A stretch of 64,000 nucleotides of DNA from Hippasteria phrygiana (GCA_037893225.1 JAZGUH010000208.1:1178001-1242000), one strand, 5' to 3'. Shown: positions 45,336-56,775, counted from the stretch's first letter. Program-made: numbers and translations. The notes: generated by a model not told the origin, from the letters alone.

Positions 45336-45584
45336 AACATTTTGTGATTTATTTCAGACTTTGGATGCTACATGCGAATCATACTACTACTACAGCAGGT
45401 GTACTGTGACGTTTAATGATGCTAGAATAGGGTAGTCTGAGAAGTCAAAAAGAGATGTGGAATACGTATGCGTACAGGGGGGGGGGGGAGGGGGGGGGTT
45501 GGAGCCACTGCATATGCCATGCGTACAGGGGGGGGAGGGGGGGGGTAAAAAAAAGTCAGCATTTTGTGCGTACGAACTAAAATA

Positions 45585-45890
45585 ATAGACGGCCCCTTAG
45601 CGTCCCCGCCCGCTTCCTTTTTGAGGGCCGCCTGGAATATTTTTTTATTCTGGCCAGTGGAAAATGAGGTTAAAAAAAAAAAATGTTGTCAACCGATCCA
45701 TCGGAAAATATAATACAAGCTCACTAAAACTATTAATGATTAAAACCACTATAATTCAATTCTCTTCTTTCAACAGTTTTATGGTTTTTGGAAATATTAA
45801 AAAGAATGGCAGCCATCTTGAAAAACAAACTAAAGAACCCCCTCTTTCCTTTTATGCTAAACATGTCTTTTTACTTGGCCTTATTTAAAA
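45585..45890. repeat. Solo copy of a repeat also found in the giant inverted repeat
   Basis: The words TTAGCGTCCCCGCCCGCTTC and GAGGGCCGCCTGG, then ATGGTTTTTGGAAATATTAA, correspond to 25890-26060 and its mirror. Confidence 0.6.
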
Positions 45891-46310
45891 ACCCTGACTA
45901 TGTGTGCATGTAGATAAAATTAAAAGCCCTTCTATCATGGAGCTGTGGATTTATACAGTATACAGAAAAATGAACAGGTGAACACTACCGAACACAGAAA
46001 ACACAAACTTTTTCCCAACTAAAGTCTGAAAATTAAATTCTAAACACGAATGAGCAGTTATTTTCTCAAGATTTTGCTGTTCTTGACCAATTTTGGTGTG
46101 GAGTGTATTATTCTTTCCCAAGTGAAGTCACACTTTCTGATCTTTTTTTCAGGTGCACAGCCCATGTTTGCTTAATATTTTGATTTGGAAGAATATTTTG
46201 GATCATATTCTGACCAATAAACCAAGGGAAAGATTTTACTTTAATAACCCCACCAAAATGGGTCAGGAACAGCAAAATCTTGGAAAATAACCAACCCTCC
46301 TTCATAACAA

Positions 46311-46433
46311 CTATAGAGTACCGAAGTGATGACGTCAATCAATGCAATGTTTGGAACCAGAATACATTCTAAACTGCATGTGTTTGGAACCATTGCCGCG
46401 GCAACTGACGTCAGACTTTGGTACTCTAGATAG
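46311..46433. mobile_element. Palindromic MITE with GAGTACC ends
   Basis: CTATAGAGTACCGAAGTGAT and TGACGTCA on the left are mirrored by TGACGTCAGACTTTGGTACT and CTAGATAG on the right. A partial relative is at 38092-38140. Confidence 0.65.
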
Positions 46434-47161
46434 CACATGGCACAACCTTCTTTTAAAAAAAGATTTTAATATGTTGCAAAATGGGTCATTCCGTGTCAGA
46501 CAATCAGATCACCCAATTAGTTAAACCCCACCCCCTTCAAATTGGTTCATTTTTGGTTTATGGGGTAATTTTTGCTGAAAAAGCTGAAATTTCAAGTTTA
46601 ATCCCTGTTAGACAAACGGTTTTCGTGCTACGGCCCACCATTTTTGGGCGATTTTGGTTTAAATAGGCATGACCGCCATTTTTCAAATGACCCTATCTCC
46701 CTAACCAGTGAGCCAGATTTGTTGATATTGGTATCTTTGGAAAGGTAATTGTGTAAGGAATTCAAATTTGCCATTATTTGGTTATGTACATTGTAGGAGC
46801 AATTTGAAGATTGATGATCTTTACACCTTTACCTTGTGGATCACATGACCTTGAGTTGAACTTGGTTGATAATTATAACCCAACATGTCAAAAATATCCA
46901 AACATTTCAGACGATATTTCTTTTTTGCTTTCCAGCTCTTCTCAAAGTTGGCTTACTTGATGCAAAAATATGACCAGCTTCACACTTTATGAATATTATG
47001 TACATAATTGTTCCTTGACTCTTTTTACACAGGTTGTGCTATTTCAGAAATTGACATGGGAATTTCCCAAAATTTAGGCGCACATGTTTTCTGGGAATTT
47101 CCATTCTTTCTTTTTTGAATGAAATTCTGGCCTGGGAATTCCCAAATACTGTCTTCTTTAA

Positions 47162-47417
47162 CCCTAACCCCTTGGGTAACTTTACTAGAAAGTATCCTGA
47201 ATCCGCCAAAATCCACCTATTTTGTCATGCACAAAAAGTTGGTTTTGGTGACTGCTCAATATGGAGGTATCCTGAATCCATCAAAATACTGCAGTAACGC
47301 TAGGCTTGCAATCCTCAATCCATCAAAATTCCCCAGGTTTCAATATGGAGGTATCCTGAATCCGCTGAAATCCTCTAAAACAGGGGAAGGATTTTGATGG
47401 ATTTATGTACGTCAGGG
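47162..47417. mobile_element. TTAA-flanked element with internal 22-60 bp repeats
   Basis: It lies between TTAA at 47158-47161 and 47418-47421, with CCCTAACCCC and CGTCAGGG ends. Inside, TATCCTGAATCC(G/A) followed by a CCAAAATCC-like word recurs about five times, with AATATGGAGG preceding two of them. Confidence 0.7.
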
Positions 47418-47499
47418 TTAAGGAGTGCAGATCATTGTGTACTACATGTGTACAAGTTGAGTGACCACGTGAACACTCCGGAGTGCCAATTTCATCATG

Positions 47500-47760
47500 A
47501 TGTAGATCAGAACCTGAACCAACAGTGCAATTGGAAATCAAGGAACACAACTTTGTCTGCTGTCTTTATCAGGGCTTTCCATGGATTGGTATGGTGGATG
47601 AAATTTCTGAGGAGTTTGGTGACTATCACATCAATTTCATGCCCATCATGGACCAGCCAAGCAATTCAATTGGCCATCGAAATCAGACAAATGCCAGGTT
47701 GCAGAAGATAACATTTTGTGCAAAATCAACACTCCATCTCTGATGTCATCCTCTTGTAGA
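47500..47760 (+). pseudogene. Possible coding remnant inside the long-TIR element
   Basis: The frame at 47525 reads FVCCLYQGFPWIGMVDEISE and EFGDYHINFM. It resembles the short 'V---YD--W--G-V-----E-----V-FM' (Tudor/chromo-barrel-like) modules that I recall at the end of some animal transposon-encoded proteins. The assignment is weak and no transposase core was seen. Confidence 0.3.
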
Positions 47761-48563
47761 AAGTACTTCATCTCAGGAAATGATGCAGCAAGGATTTTAA
47801 GAGTGTGCCCAAACTGGATCATTGATCAATTGAAAACATGGTTAATTATACAATTTCAGGATCATTTTATCATGGTTATTGCCACTTTAAAAATACATGT
47901 AGTTACATTCATTCTCAATTAGGCTGCAACAAAGACAACATACATTGTACTGGCTGGAACTTAATCTTTTACATAGATTTACACATAGTACATTGTATAG
48001 GATTCGTACATTTTTGCATCAAGTATGCAAACTTTGAAAAGAGCTGGAAAGCAAACGAACAATAATATACCTCCATTTTAAAAATATTTTGTAGAGAACA
48101 TGTTAAGTTATAATTTCTACACAAGTTTAACTCAAGGTCACGTGATCCACAAGGTCAAAATCAAGGTCAAATTAAAGGTCAAAAGATCATCAAACTTCAA
48201 ATTGCCGCTATATAAAAAATAATGGCAAATTTGGATTCCTTACACAATTACCTTTCCAAAGATACCAATATAGGGTCATTTGAAAAATGGCGGTTACGCC
48301 CATTTTTACAAAAAATGGTGGGCCGTAGCACGAAAACCGTTGGTCCGGCAGGGCTAAAACTTGAAATTTTAGCTTTTTCAGCCAAAATTACCCCATAAAC
48401 CAAAAATGAACCAATTTGAAGGGGGGTTGGGCTTTAAATTTCATATTTTGTTTGGGTGATTTGACATGGAATGACCCAAATCCGTGAAAAATGAAGCAGA
48501 AATGAACATGTATGAATGTTAACACTGAGTGGCCATGTATGTACAAAGGCCGTACTTTCCCAA

Positions 48564-48731
48564 TACTTCCGAGGACAATGCTTTGTGTTTCCTATTGTTC
48601 CTTTAATATAACCCAACCCCATAGACTAAGCACGTACTTGTACTTGTGAGGACCAATTTCAACAAAAGACTGGACTTGTGAGGACTGAAAGGTTTCTTTG
48701 TATTTCCTTTCTCCTCTTGTCCTCGGAAGTA
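48564..48731. mobile_element. 168-bp palindromic MITE (TACTTCCGAGGACAA ends)
   Basis: TACTTCCGAGGACAA at the left is exactly inverted at the right end, possibly with a TA duplication. An internal ACTTGTGAGGAC word is repeated. Confidence 0.75.
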
Positions 48732-49344
48732 TTACAGAACCTGTACACTGTACCAAGAACAATGTACATGTACATGTAACACAGAAAACAACAACTTGTT
48801 AGCCCTATATTTCACGAAAATGTTTCAACAAATGTGTCAATCTTCAAGGTTGTACCATCTGTTTTTAAATTCAGTTCTAAACACGAATGGATGGTCATTT
48901 TCTCAGATTTTTGTTTTCCTGAACTATTTTGGTGGGGCATCAAAGTCAAATCTTTCAAAACCAAGCTTTAAGAAGGTATAATAACAACTATGACTGATAG
49001 CAGGTTAGTAAAATGCAAGACAAAATGTGTAAATGCCACATTTATTTATAATCTTGTCAATTCATATTACTTGAATTTTACAGATGGCAACTACATGTAC
49101 ATGTATATAACATGAATCTTGGACGGGAAAGCAGTTTCACTCCAATGTATAAGACCATTGCAGGTAATTGGAATATAGCTGCGAGGTATTTTTTTACTTC
49201 TATCATACATGTAGATGATGTATTTAACTTCCCAAACCTTGAGTGAAAGGTCCAAGTCCAAGTTATCAGTGTAGTCTGATGATTACCCCCCCCCCCCCCC
49301 TCCCCGAAATACACATACATATATATATATATATATACAAAGTT

Positions 49345-49705
49345 TGTTAAAAGTTTATGCAGTGCTCACCAAGAATATTGGAGCTGAATTTTCGGCCTGA
49401 CTAGGCCTTCATCGGAGCTGGGAGTTGGACTGGTGGTTTGAATGCAGAAAATTCCACATTCATACCACCTGGCGTGAGCGTTCCGAGCTTGTATATGATG
49501 CGCTGTTCTATCTCCAAGCGCTGAGCGTTCGATGTTGTCATGGTCAGGACGCACACGTGCATGTTGTCACACGTGTGCGGTTGTTTGGAATTTTCTGCAT
49601 TCAAACCACCAGTCCAACTCCCAGCTCCGATGAAGGCCTAGTCAGGCCGAAAATTCAGCTCCAATATTCTTGCTGAGCACTGCATAAACTTTTAACAAAC
49701 TTTGT
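49345..49705 (-). mobile_element. Penelope-like element 3' end in palindromic form
   Basis: The arms 49345-49460 and 49585-49705 are near-exact inverses. The minus-strand frame 49604-49401 reads AQRLEIEQRIIYKLGTLTPG then GMNVEF, which matches the C-terminal 'R--E--WI--L-TL-P-GLN' signature of Penelope-like retroelements. Each arm carries CCGATGA, a GGCC stem and GAAA, a hammerhead-like core with one core base changed. It is a 5'-truncated copy with an inverted end. Confidence 0.6.
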
Positions 49706-49736
49706 ACTTTTCATCAGTGCTACGCAGTTCTGCTTC

Positions 49737-49737
<1 letters not shown>

Positions 49738-49788
<51 letters not shown>

Positions 49789-49790
49789 TA
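49738..49790. repeat. (TA)n followed by (GA)n microsatellite
   Basis: About 15 TA units followed by about 10 GA units, between the two Penelope-like relics. Confidence 0.95.
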
Positions 49791-49799
49791 ATATAAAGG

Positions 49800-51101
49800 T
49801 AAAAAAAGAGGACAAACTTTCCGCAGTTCTGGTTAAAAACAACTATTTTATTTTAACAACGTTTCGGCCATTCAGCCTTCATCAGGTTACAATGCAAGTT
49901 AAAAAACATCAAAACTGTATAAACGTAACATGGCGTGACATCCAAACTGGCAGAAGGAAGGAAATGTCCAACCTTATATACCGGCATCTTACTAGAATTT
50001 ACATTTGAATCATTGAAACCATCTAAAGAATATTTAACAAGATATTCAAGGTGGGATTTTTAAGAATTAGATCAAGGCTGATGAAGCTGGACTAGATTAG
50101 TTCCCTACACCAAGAAGAACTTGGTAATACCCGAACAATAAAACCTCAAAAATTACTTTCTATACCCATTGCAATTTTTAGACATAAATTCCTTTCTCTT
50201 GTTTAAACCATGAGGATGCAAAGTGAACAATTGTGCCGTCCAGTAGATACGGACAGGAATTGAAGTGAACCGCTAGTTCACAAGTCTTTCCATTATTAAT
50301 CATAGAAGATTTGTGGTTTTGGAATCTAACCTTAAATTCAGTTGTGGTCGAAGCTTACACTTTTCACAGGTTGTTAAATAAATGACATTCCAAGTGCAAG
50401 TAACAATTTCTTTACTCTGAAAGGCAGAGTACTGGATCAGAAAGTGTTGACAAAGATCACATTTCTTTAATAGTACACTTGAAACAAGTCAAACAACCCC
50501 CATTTACCTTCTTATCTCTACTAGATGTAGGCCGGTATCTGGGGAGTGCTAACATTTCTTTTAAATTCTTTGTCCTACGGTGGGTCGAGAAAATTGATTT
50601 TGGTGGAAAAATCTCTTGCAATACAGGGTGCAAATGTTTATCAATGACCTTTTGGATATCCGGAAGGATGGTGTTATAATCCTAAACCAATGGAAAAACT
50701 TTCTGTTTGGATTCAGTTTGTTTTTTCAAGGAGCTTGCTCCTTGCTTTTTCAAATTGTTTTTCAACTGCCCTGCACTTTACCCGAAGAACAACCCTATTA
50801 GGGTATAGTTTTGTTTTGCAATGTGGTGGATGCGAGATGGTAGGAGGCAAATACAAGTGACTATCAGTAGCTAGCATTTATAAATATTTGTTATGATAAA
50901 ACCATTCTGAATATGCAATGTGAGATCCAGAACATTGAGGCTACAATCTGAATAAACCAATTCAAACTTAATACAATGAATTGATGTAGTCTGTAAACTG
51001 AAACAACTCCGAGAGGTCATGTGTCCAAACATAAAAATGTCATCCCTATCTCCACCAAAGCATGGTTTTGATCTTTCCTTCAAATTTAGCTTTCTCGTCA
51101 A
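49800..51101 (-). pseudogene. Penelope-like retroelement relic (RT end, zinc-binding linker, 3' end)
   Basis: The minus strand from 51101 reads GDRDDIFMFGHMTSRSCFSL, LNVLDLTLHIQNGFI and TNIY. This fits the Penelope-type RT catalytic block (YIDDIF) and the following FLD-T-----G-I-TDLY segment. Further on come LPRYRPTSSRDK, GGCLTCFKCTIKKCDLCQHF and VIYLTTCEKC, the Cys-rich linker leading to the GIY-YIG domain. Stops and shifts occur throughout, so the element is dead. The catalytic Tyr-Ile before DD is replaced (RDD). The 3' end carries the hammerhead-like motif listed separately. Confidence 0.78.
49861..49885 (-). ncRNA. Hammerhead ribozyme-like core in the Penelope 3' end
   Basis: The minus strand reads CTGATGA, then a GGC/GCC stem II with a TGAATG loop, then GAAAC. 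These are the two invariant hammerhead core strings at the right spacing. Downstream, GTTAAAA and TTTTTAAC can form the adjoining helix. Hammerheads are known in the terminal repeats of Penelope-like elements. Cleavage-site pairing was not verified. Confidence 0.55.
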
Positions 51102-52689
51102 TGATCCCCATTGCTAACTACAAGCATTTTTAGGGCCCATACATGTAGCTGTCCCATGTGTTTGAACAACATTTTAACTCAACCTTGCTGGATCCTCCAT
51201 TTAAAAGATTTAAAATTTAAAGGAAAGATTCACAATGTAATGTCAAGAAAATACCTATTTAATTTTAGGTGGAAACAGGTAAATGTGTGTCTACAGTTTG
51301 CATATTGCACCCCAGTCATGCTTGTCGTGGCATTATTATTATAGTACATTAACTTTCAGGTATGCAACTTTTCCTCTGATCAGTTGATTTCCTCGTTTTT
51401 CACTTCACACTTATTGAAAATTGAAAACACTGTACCCGTACAAAGTCTTGTAAAGATTGGAATTTTCTCGTTTTTTGTTAATTCCAAGTTGCATGCCTGG
51501 TACTTTGTATGTAAACATGTACCACAATTTAGATTTTCCGAAAATTTCCGAAAGCCATTTTCTGATTTTTTGACAGCAGAAATTAATTTACAGGTATATT
51601 TTTTTATTACACAAACAGTATTGGTTTTTCACATGTAAATCATGTTTTAAAGGAAGGATCCAGCCACTGGTACATGTACGTTCAGGATCTGGCTTGTACC
51701 AACTAAGTTCAATTTTGTAAAATACATGGGCCTACATTATACATTTAATTAAATTCCACATCTTTATTAGCTATATGAGAATCACATGCAACTGGGTACA
51801 GGTACTCGGATCCCTGGCACCAAACACAGTGGCTTTTTTATTGTAAAATAGAGAAAAGCTGTTGCCCAAAAGCTGACTGTTGATACTTCAGCTCAGAAAT
51901 CATTGAAGCGTGCAGCCAGCTTCCACCACAAGAAAAGTTCGCCCAAATTCTTACACACTGGCTCATCAATGAGTACAGGGTCTGTTGTAATGCTTGTGAC
52001 TAAATAAGCTACAATGTAACATGTTGTCACCTTGTTGAGTCATAAACAGCATGTATACCTACTGTATGTTGTAGTGTTACTGTGTTAATTTTTTTTTTAC
52101 AATTGCTGTAGATGAGGCCAACTGCTTGCACAGGATGACAATGTGTACTCTATCAATGATCAGTACTTTAGATACATGTAGATGAAATGTGTTCTTACTT
52201 CAAATGCTTCAGAGTAAGTACATGTGCAATATATATGTTCACACAGGATTTATAATGTGGGAAAGTTTGCTGGGACAATGAGTTCATTTTCTATGATTAA
52301 ATCTTGCTGGTGTCTACACTTGAATATTTCTTAAACATTGTATTTGATGCAGCTTTATCAAGATCTTAATTAGCAGAGTTGTAATCGAGTCAGTCACACT
52401 TGAAGTCAATCACAAGTCAACTCACAAGCTACACGGGATGAACAATTTTATTTATTTTTATTTATTTCATGTTATTTAACCAGGGTAGCCCCATCAGTTG
52501 TCAATGAACTGTTCTCCCTGGGGGCCCAATGACAAAGGAATGCTTTTGTTATAGTGTGTTTCAATAGCTTATTATTACATGACTTGAGACCACACTTGTG
52601 AATTGATTAGTGAAGTAAAATGACAGCAGCGGGTAGTGCGATTGATAAATTGATCGTCTGAGACAGAAATGGTCCTCTATTTGTATTTG
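51102..52689. other. Intergenic, no gene recognised
   Basis: AT-rich sequence with TTTA-rich runs near 52450. No exon or RNA signal was recognised. Confidence 0.4.
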
Positions 52690-53580
52690 TGTGTGATCAG
52701 TTTTTAAAGAGGATGTTGATTGCGGAGAGAAATTTGTCATTTTGTAGTTTTATGTAGATTAAGGTATTACAATAAAGAACAGGCAATTATTTCTGCCATG
52801 AAATAATACAAAAAGTGACTTTTGAGAGCTGTTTTTATCAAGGCCCGTCTAGCACGCTGTTGTCATTTGTCTAAAAGTCATCGCTGCTGGCAGCAAACAA
52901 ATCTAATGTCATACGACCAAATCCCGTTGGAAACAACGGGTCCCATGCGATGAAATCGCATCGATGTCATGAATGCACGGATTCCATGCCGTGTGAAAGT
53001 GTATCCCTGTCACCAAATTGCATGGGTCCCCTGCGGTTCGTGACAGCAAGGGATTGAGGGAGACCTCCAAAACTTCGTATCGATGCAACATCCATGCGAC
53101 GATCACCGAGATTGGTCGTGTGAATGTATTGATGCGATTTTTGCAGGGATACTGTGCAGTGAAATTGCCTTTACGCACCGGGCGGCTCCAATCATCGCAA
53201 ATGTGTGTTTCCAGCGCTCGTGTGAAACGGGCTCAAGTCTCCTTTTGTGCCTAGTGCTAGACACAAAGGGGAGGCCGTTTTTTTTATGCCGTCAGATTTT
53301 GTTTAAGCCATTCGAGGTATGGACTGAGCTACAAAAAGACTTAAATGGGTAGGAATTGTTTTGTATTTTTGTTTTGTTTGTTGCCCACAACGACGACTTT
53401 TAGACAAAAGGCACCAGCGGGTTAGACAGGACTTGACAAAAACAGCTCTGAGAAGTAACATTTTTTTATTATTTTATGGTAGAAATAACTGCCTGCTCTA
53501 TTCAATTGTAATATACATACCTTAATTACCTTAACTACAAAATGATGCAGATTTCTCTCAGCGATCAACTATAGCCCGTT
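52690..53580. mobile_element. Long inverted-repeat element (CATTTTGTAGTT arms)
   Basis: The left arm about 52700-52890 and right arm about 53375-53570 are inverse. Paired words include CATTTTGTAGTT and TTTGTCTAAAAGTC against GACTTTTAGACAAA. Between them sits a block (52905-53240) with TCGCATCGATG and TGTGTTTCCAGCGCTCGTGT. An inverted relative of that block is at 54330-54575. Confidence 0.65.
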
Positions 53581-53937
53581 TCACACGAGAACACACATCT
53601 GCAATGATTGGTGCCAGGTGTCTGATGCCCAAGGATGCCTGTGATTTCATTGCAGGCTTTCACACGATACCACACAGTCCGGTAGCGAACATCCCTCGTT
53701 TTGCAGTGTTTGCATGCGTGGCTACTGGCTACACGTGTATCGCTGGTACTACGATATTCTATGAACGATGAAATTTATAGGGTACCAGTGATTTTCCTGC
53801 ACTGTAAAAAATTCCGTAAAATAACAAGCTTCCCCTTTTAAAAACAAACAATCAACGTATTTTAGTTTTCGTCAAACAATCCACAAGAGAAACTGACTAG
53901 GTAAATTTGGATACATTTTCAAAGTGAACAAAGAAAC

Positions 53938-54012
53938 TGGCAGGAGCGGGATTCGAACCTGCGACCTCCGGAATACCGTACCGTCGCTCTACCAACTGAG
54001 CTATCTTGCTCT
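53938..54012 (-). repeat. tRNA-derived SINE head
   Basis: The minus strand reads an A-box region TAGCTCAGTTGGTAGAGCG and a B-box GGTTCGAATCC at tRNA spacing, ending CTCCTGCCAGTTTC. The anticodon arm does not fold well. The related sequence at 62276-62345 shares the tail CTCCTGCCAGTTTTCTTTG, so this is a SINE family and not a tRNA gene. Confidence 0.65.
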
Positions 54013-54329
54013 ATGTTGGCGGTCTCAAATTGTTAGTTTTAACGGATTTTGGACGTAAAATTATGGTACTGTGTGTCCATACCGGTAGTTTTCGTGTTTT
54101 AACGTCAATTTATACAAAGGATGTAAATTTACATGCACTTTGTAAAAACAATTGTAACATATTTGCTGTAAATATACAGCAACACCAATGAAATGCTGTT
54201 TATTTACAGAGAATCTACTGTTGTACAAAAATCTCTTGACGCAGCAAGCAACTGACCAATCAAAACTTTGTTTTTGTGTTTACAAAAGCCATGTTAAAGT
54301 GTAGCGTTTCCTTCCTCCATGTGTACAGC

Positions 54330-54575
54330 AACAGCAAACTGCGCATGCGAAAAAGTGATTTCACTGCACAGTATCCCTGCGAAAATCGCGTCGATACATT
54401 CACACGACCAATCTTGGTGATCGTCGCACGGATGTCGCATCGATGCGAAATTTTGGAGGAGGTCTCAATCCCTGTCACGAACCGCACACTTTCACACGGC
54501 ACGGAATCCGTGCGTTGGTGACATAAATGCGATTTCATCGCACGGGACCCGTGTTTCCAGCGCTCATGTGAAATG
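54330..54575. repeat. Inverted relative of the 52905-53240 block
   Basis: CACTGCACAGTATCCCTGCG, TTCACACGACCAATCTTGGT and TGTTTCCAGCGCTCATGTG match the earlier block. The first two run in the opposite orientation. Confidence 0.65.
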
Positions 54576-54576
54576 G

Positions 54577-54785
54577 GCTTTTATAATCCCTTGTATCCGG
54601 CTGCGGGCTGGTGCAGCTAAGCGTAAACGCAAACAATAGGCACCACACTGAGAGCGGTCCTATTCATCGCCCTTGGAGCCTTGTTTGAAAAAGCTCCACC
54701 TATTCATTTACACTCCTATTCAAGAACAATCCTATTCATAGACAACAACCATCCAGGTGGTAGTTTACTAGGATCAAAACATCAT
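54577..54785. mobile_element. GCAGCTAAGCG-type MITE just upstream of INVS
   Basis: Has the words GCAGCTAAGCGTAAACGC and CACCACACTGAGAGCGGTCC. Shares CCTATTCAT/AATGAATAGG words with 56850-57130 and 61930-62080. It ends about 120 bp before the INVS coding start. Confidence 0.55.
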
Positions 54786-54906
54786 AGCTTCCTAACTTTT
54801 ATTAGAGGGCCTTTCATTAAAATGTTTCTGAAGCATGTAACTTTATTTGGCTTAAATCAAGGCCAAGTGCCAAACTATCATATTATAGAGACTTTTTCAT
54901 TTGCAG

Positions 54907-55099
54907 ATGAGAAGTGGACGTGTGCATGCTGAACAAGACACCGACATGCCAGCCATTAGCAAAGGTCCCACAATGCAATCCCGGCAGCAGGGCAATATAG
55001 GATCCACTACATCCCTGCAGCGACGGGGAGCACAGAGCACGCTCACACATGCTGCATCTGTCAACGGAGATAAGAGCGCCCTCAGTAAACTACTGAACA
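54907..55099 (+). CDS. INVS: Inversin, first coding exon
   Basis: Inversin is an ankyrin-repeat protein of the primary cilium (inversin compartment) that shifts Wnt signalling toward the planar polarity branch and is needed for left-right asymmetry. This exon gives 64 codons from ATG 54907 plus one base. A low-complexity N terminus is followed by the start of ankyrin repeat 1, LTHAASVNGDKSALSKLLN, equivalent to the vertebrate 'VHAAAVNGDKGAL-+L'. The donor is GTAAGC at 55100. TTTCATTTGCAG directly before the ATG looks like an acceptor, so a non-coding 5' exon probably lies upstream. The N terminus is about 30 residues longer than in vertebrates. Confidence 0.88.
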
Positions 55100-56464
55100 G
55101 TAAGCATGCTGAATATATGTATTTTGACAGACTTCTAATTCAGGCGATTCGCAATACAGTACACCACCAAGAATTTGTCACAGAGAGGCCATTCTTCGTA
55201 CTGCGCATTTCAAGAGGTTGGTTTGTCTATCTAAACATTTCCTTTTTTTTCTTTTTTTATGGGTATCACCCAGCACAAGGCCAAAAAACACTCAAGGTGT
55301 GGGCTACAAGAAAAGACAGAAATCACAGGGATAGAAGGTATCTATTCACATTCCGTTTGAATAGTGAAAGATTATAGGTGGAAGGGAAGTTCCGAAAAGA
55401 GGCAGTACGAGAGAAAAAAACTTGAAAAGTATCTCACACTACAAGCCTTTGGAACAACAACAGTGAAAGGATGTGATGAGACAGCCATGCCAGTAGAGTG
55501 CCTGAAAGCATGAGGCAGCCAATAAAACTTGTACTACGATACACATAAACTTTAGTAGTTTGACATTTTTGGTGGGTGATTATTACTTGTATTTACCAGG
55601 CTTCTAAATGCTTTTCAATGACATCCAGAAATATCCCGAGAAATACCCTTGGATCAATGAAATGATATGGGTAAATTAATTGTCGACCGTGCAGTTTGAA
55701 AATGGCTTCTCTGGTGCAACTGCCTGGTGGCACACTATTGTGAATCACTCAGAAGGTGCAACGTGTATTCATGTTCATCTGCAGACATTGTATCTCTCAA
55801 GTGCACTTAGGCCAGTATTAGATTGATTAAAGTCACTGATTAAATTTAAATAAAATTACAATTTTGACCGAACTTGTCTCAAGTCATCATCAAAAATAAA
55901 CTTGAGACACAAAACACATTAAAGGGGGCCAGTCACGTTAGCAGATTTTAACCGAGAGTATAAGCAAGTGAGTTAAGTGATCTCACCAAAAATAATTCTG
56001 CATGTAAATCAGTATTTAGACTGATACTAAAGATAGCCAGAGTAAAATAGAAGCAGCATTTTTTTTTTTTTAAGAGAAATTGATCTCGATTGTCCGTCAA
56101 TAATGAACGGAAAAATCTAACCACAAAAACACGGCTGGGTACAAATTCCTTCTGCTTTATTTCCAACGAGAATATTGTGATTATTTTGACCAATGTTTGT
56201 CAACCGTGAATTTTGCTAACGTTTCCATGCCCTTTTCAGGTTTGATAACACGTCTTTCCCGTTTTTTTGATGCCCTGAAAAAGCAGTTCTAACGTGACGC
56301 TGTTCTATCCAGGACACCGCTTAACGATTGCAGTAATGTTGTAAGACGTTTCCTGTGTGCTTTACTAATTTTTTAAAGTTTTTACATTCTAAAAAAAACT
56401 CATTTGATTTTGATTTTATTATGTGGTAAAACGCAAGAAAAGTTTGTTAGAGAAAAACCATAGT

Positions 56465-56775
56465 TGGTTGTGCAATCGTAACGAATGTTGGACAATGGCG
56501 CTGGTAACGTGACTCCCCATGGATAGAAAAAATGCTATCGTGATTGTTGCTTGGACGGAATTCGTGCTAAGGTGACGTATTTTGGACAGTGGCACTGGTA
56601 ACGTGACATTGCTTTGGACAGTAAAGAATGCTAACGTGATTGCTGCTTGGACAGAAGTCGTGCTATGGCGACTAATATTTGACAATGGTCCTATATAACG
56701 TGACATTCTCATGGACGAATTGAATGCTAACGTGATTGTTACTTGTACAGAAGCCATTCTATGGTGACTTATAAG
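56465..56775. repeat. ~97-bp minisatellite, three units
   Basis: GAATGCTAACGTGATTG-type starts occur at about 56530, 56626 and 56723. Each unit also contains (A/T)AACGTGACATT. It lies in INVS intron 1. Nearby TIR-like CAGTCACGTTAGCA (55932) and CTAACGTGACGC (56290) suggest the array derives from a MITE with the same word. Confidence 0.7.

Larger units (their letters stand above)
46483..48477. mobile_element. Long-TIR element (arms ~490 bp) with AAAT flanks
   Basis: The left arm 46483-46985 and right arm about 47995-48477 are inverted copies with moderate divergence, starting GGGTCATTCCGTGTCA. The 4-bp repeat AAAT flanks both ends (46479-46482 and 48478-48481). The interior holds a nested TTAA element and a possible coding remnant. 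The ends resemble the 274-bp element at 14946-15219. Confidence 0.85.

Noticed and set aside
53938..54012. Functional tRNA gene on the minus strand
   Set aside because: The boxes are good, but the anticodon and acceptor stems do not fold, and a second copy shares the non-tRNA tail. SINE preferred.
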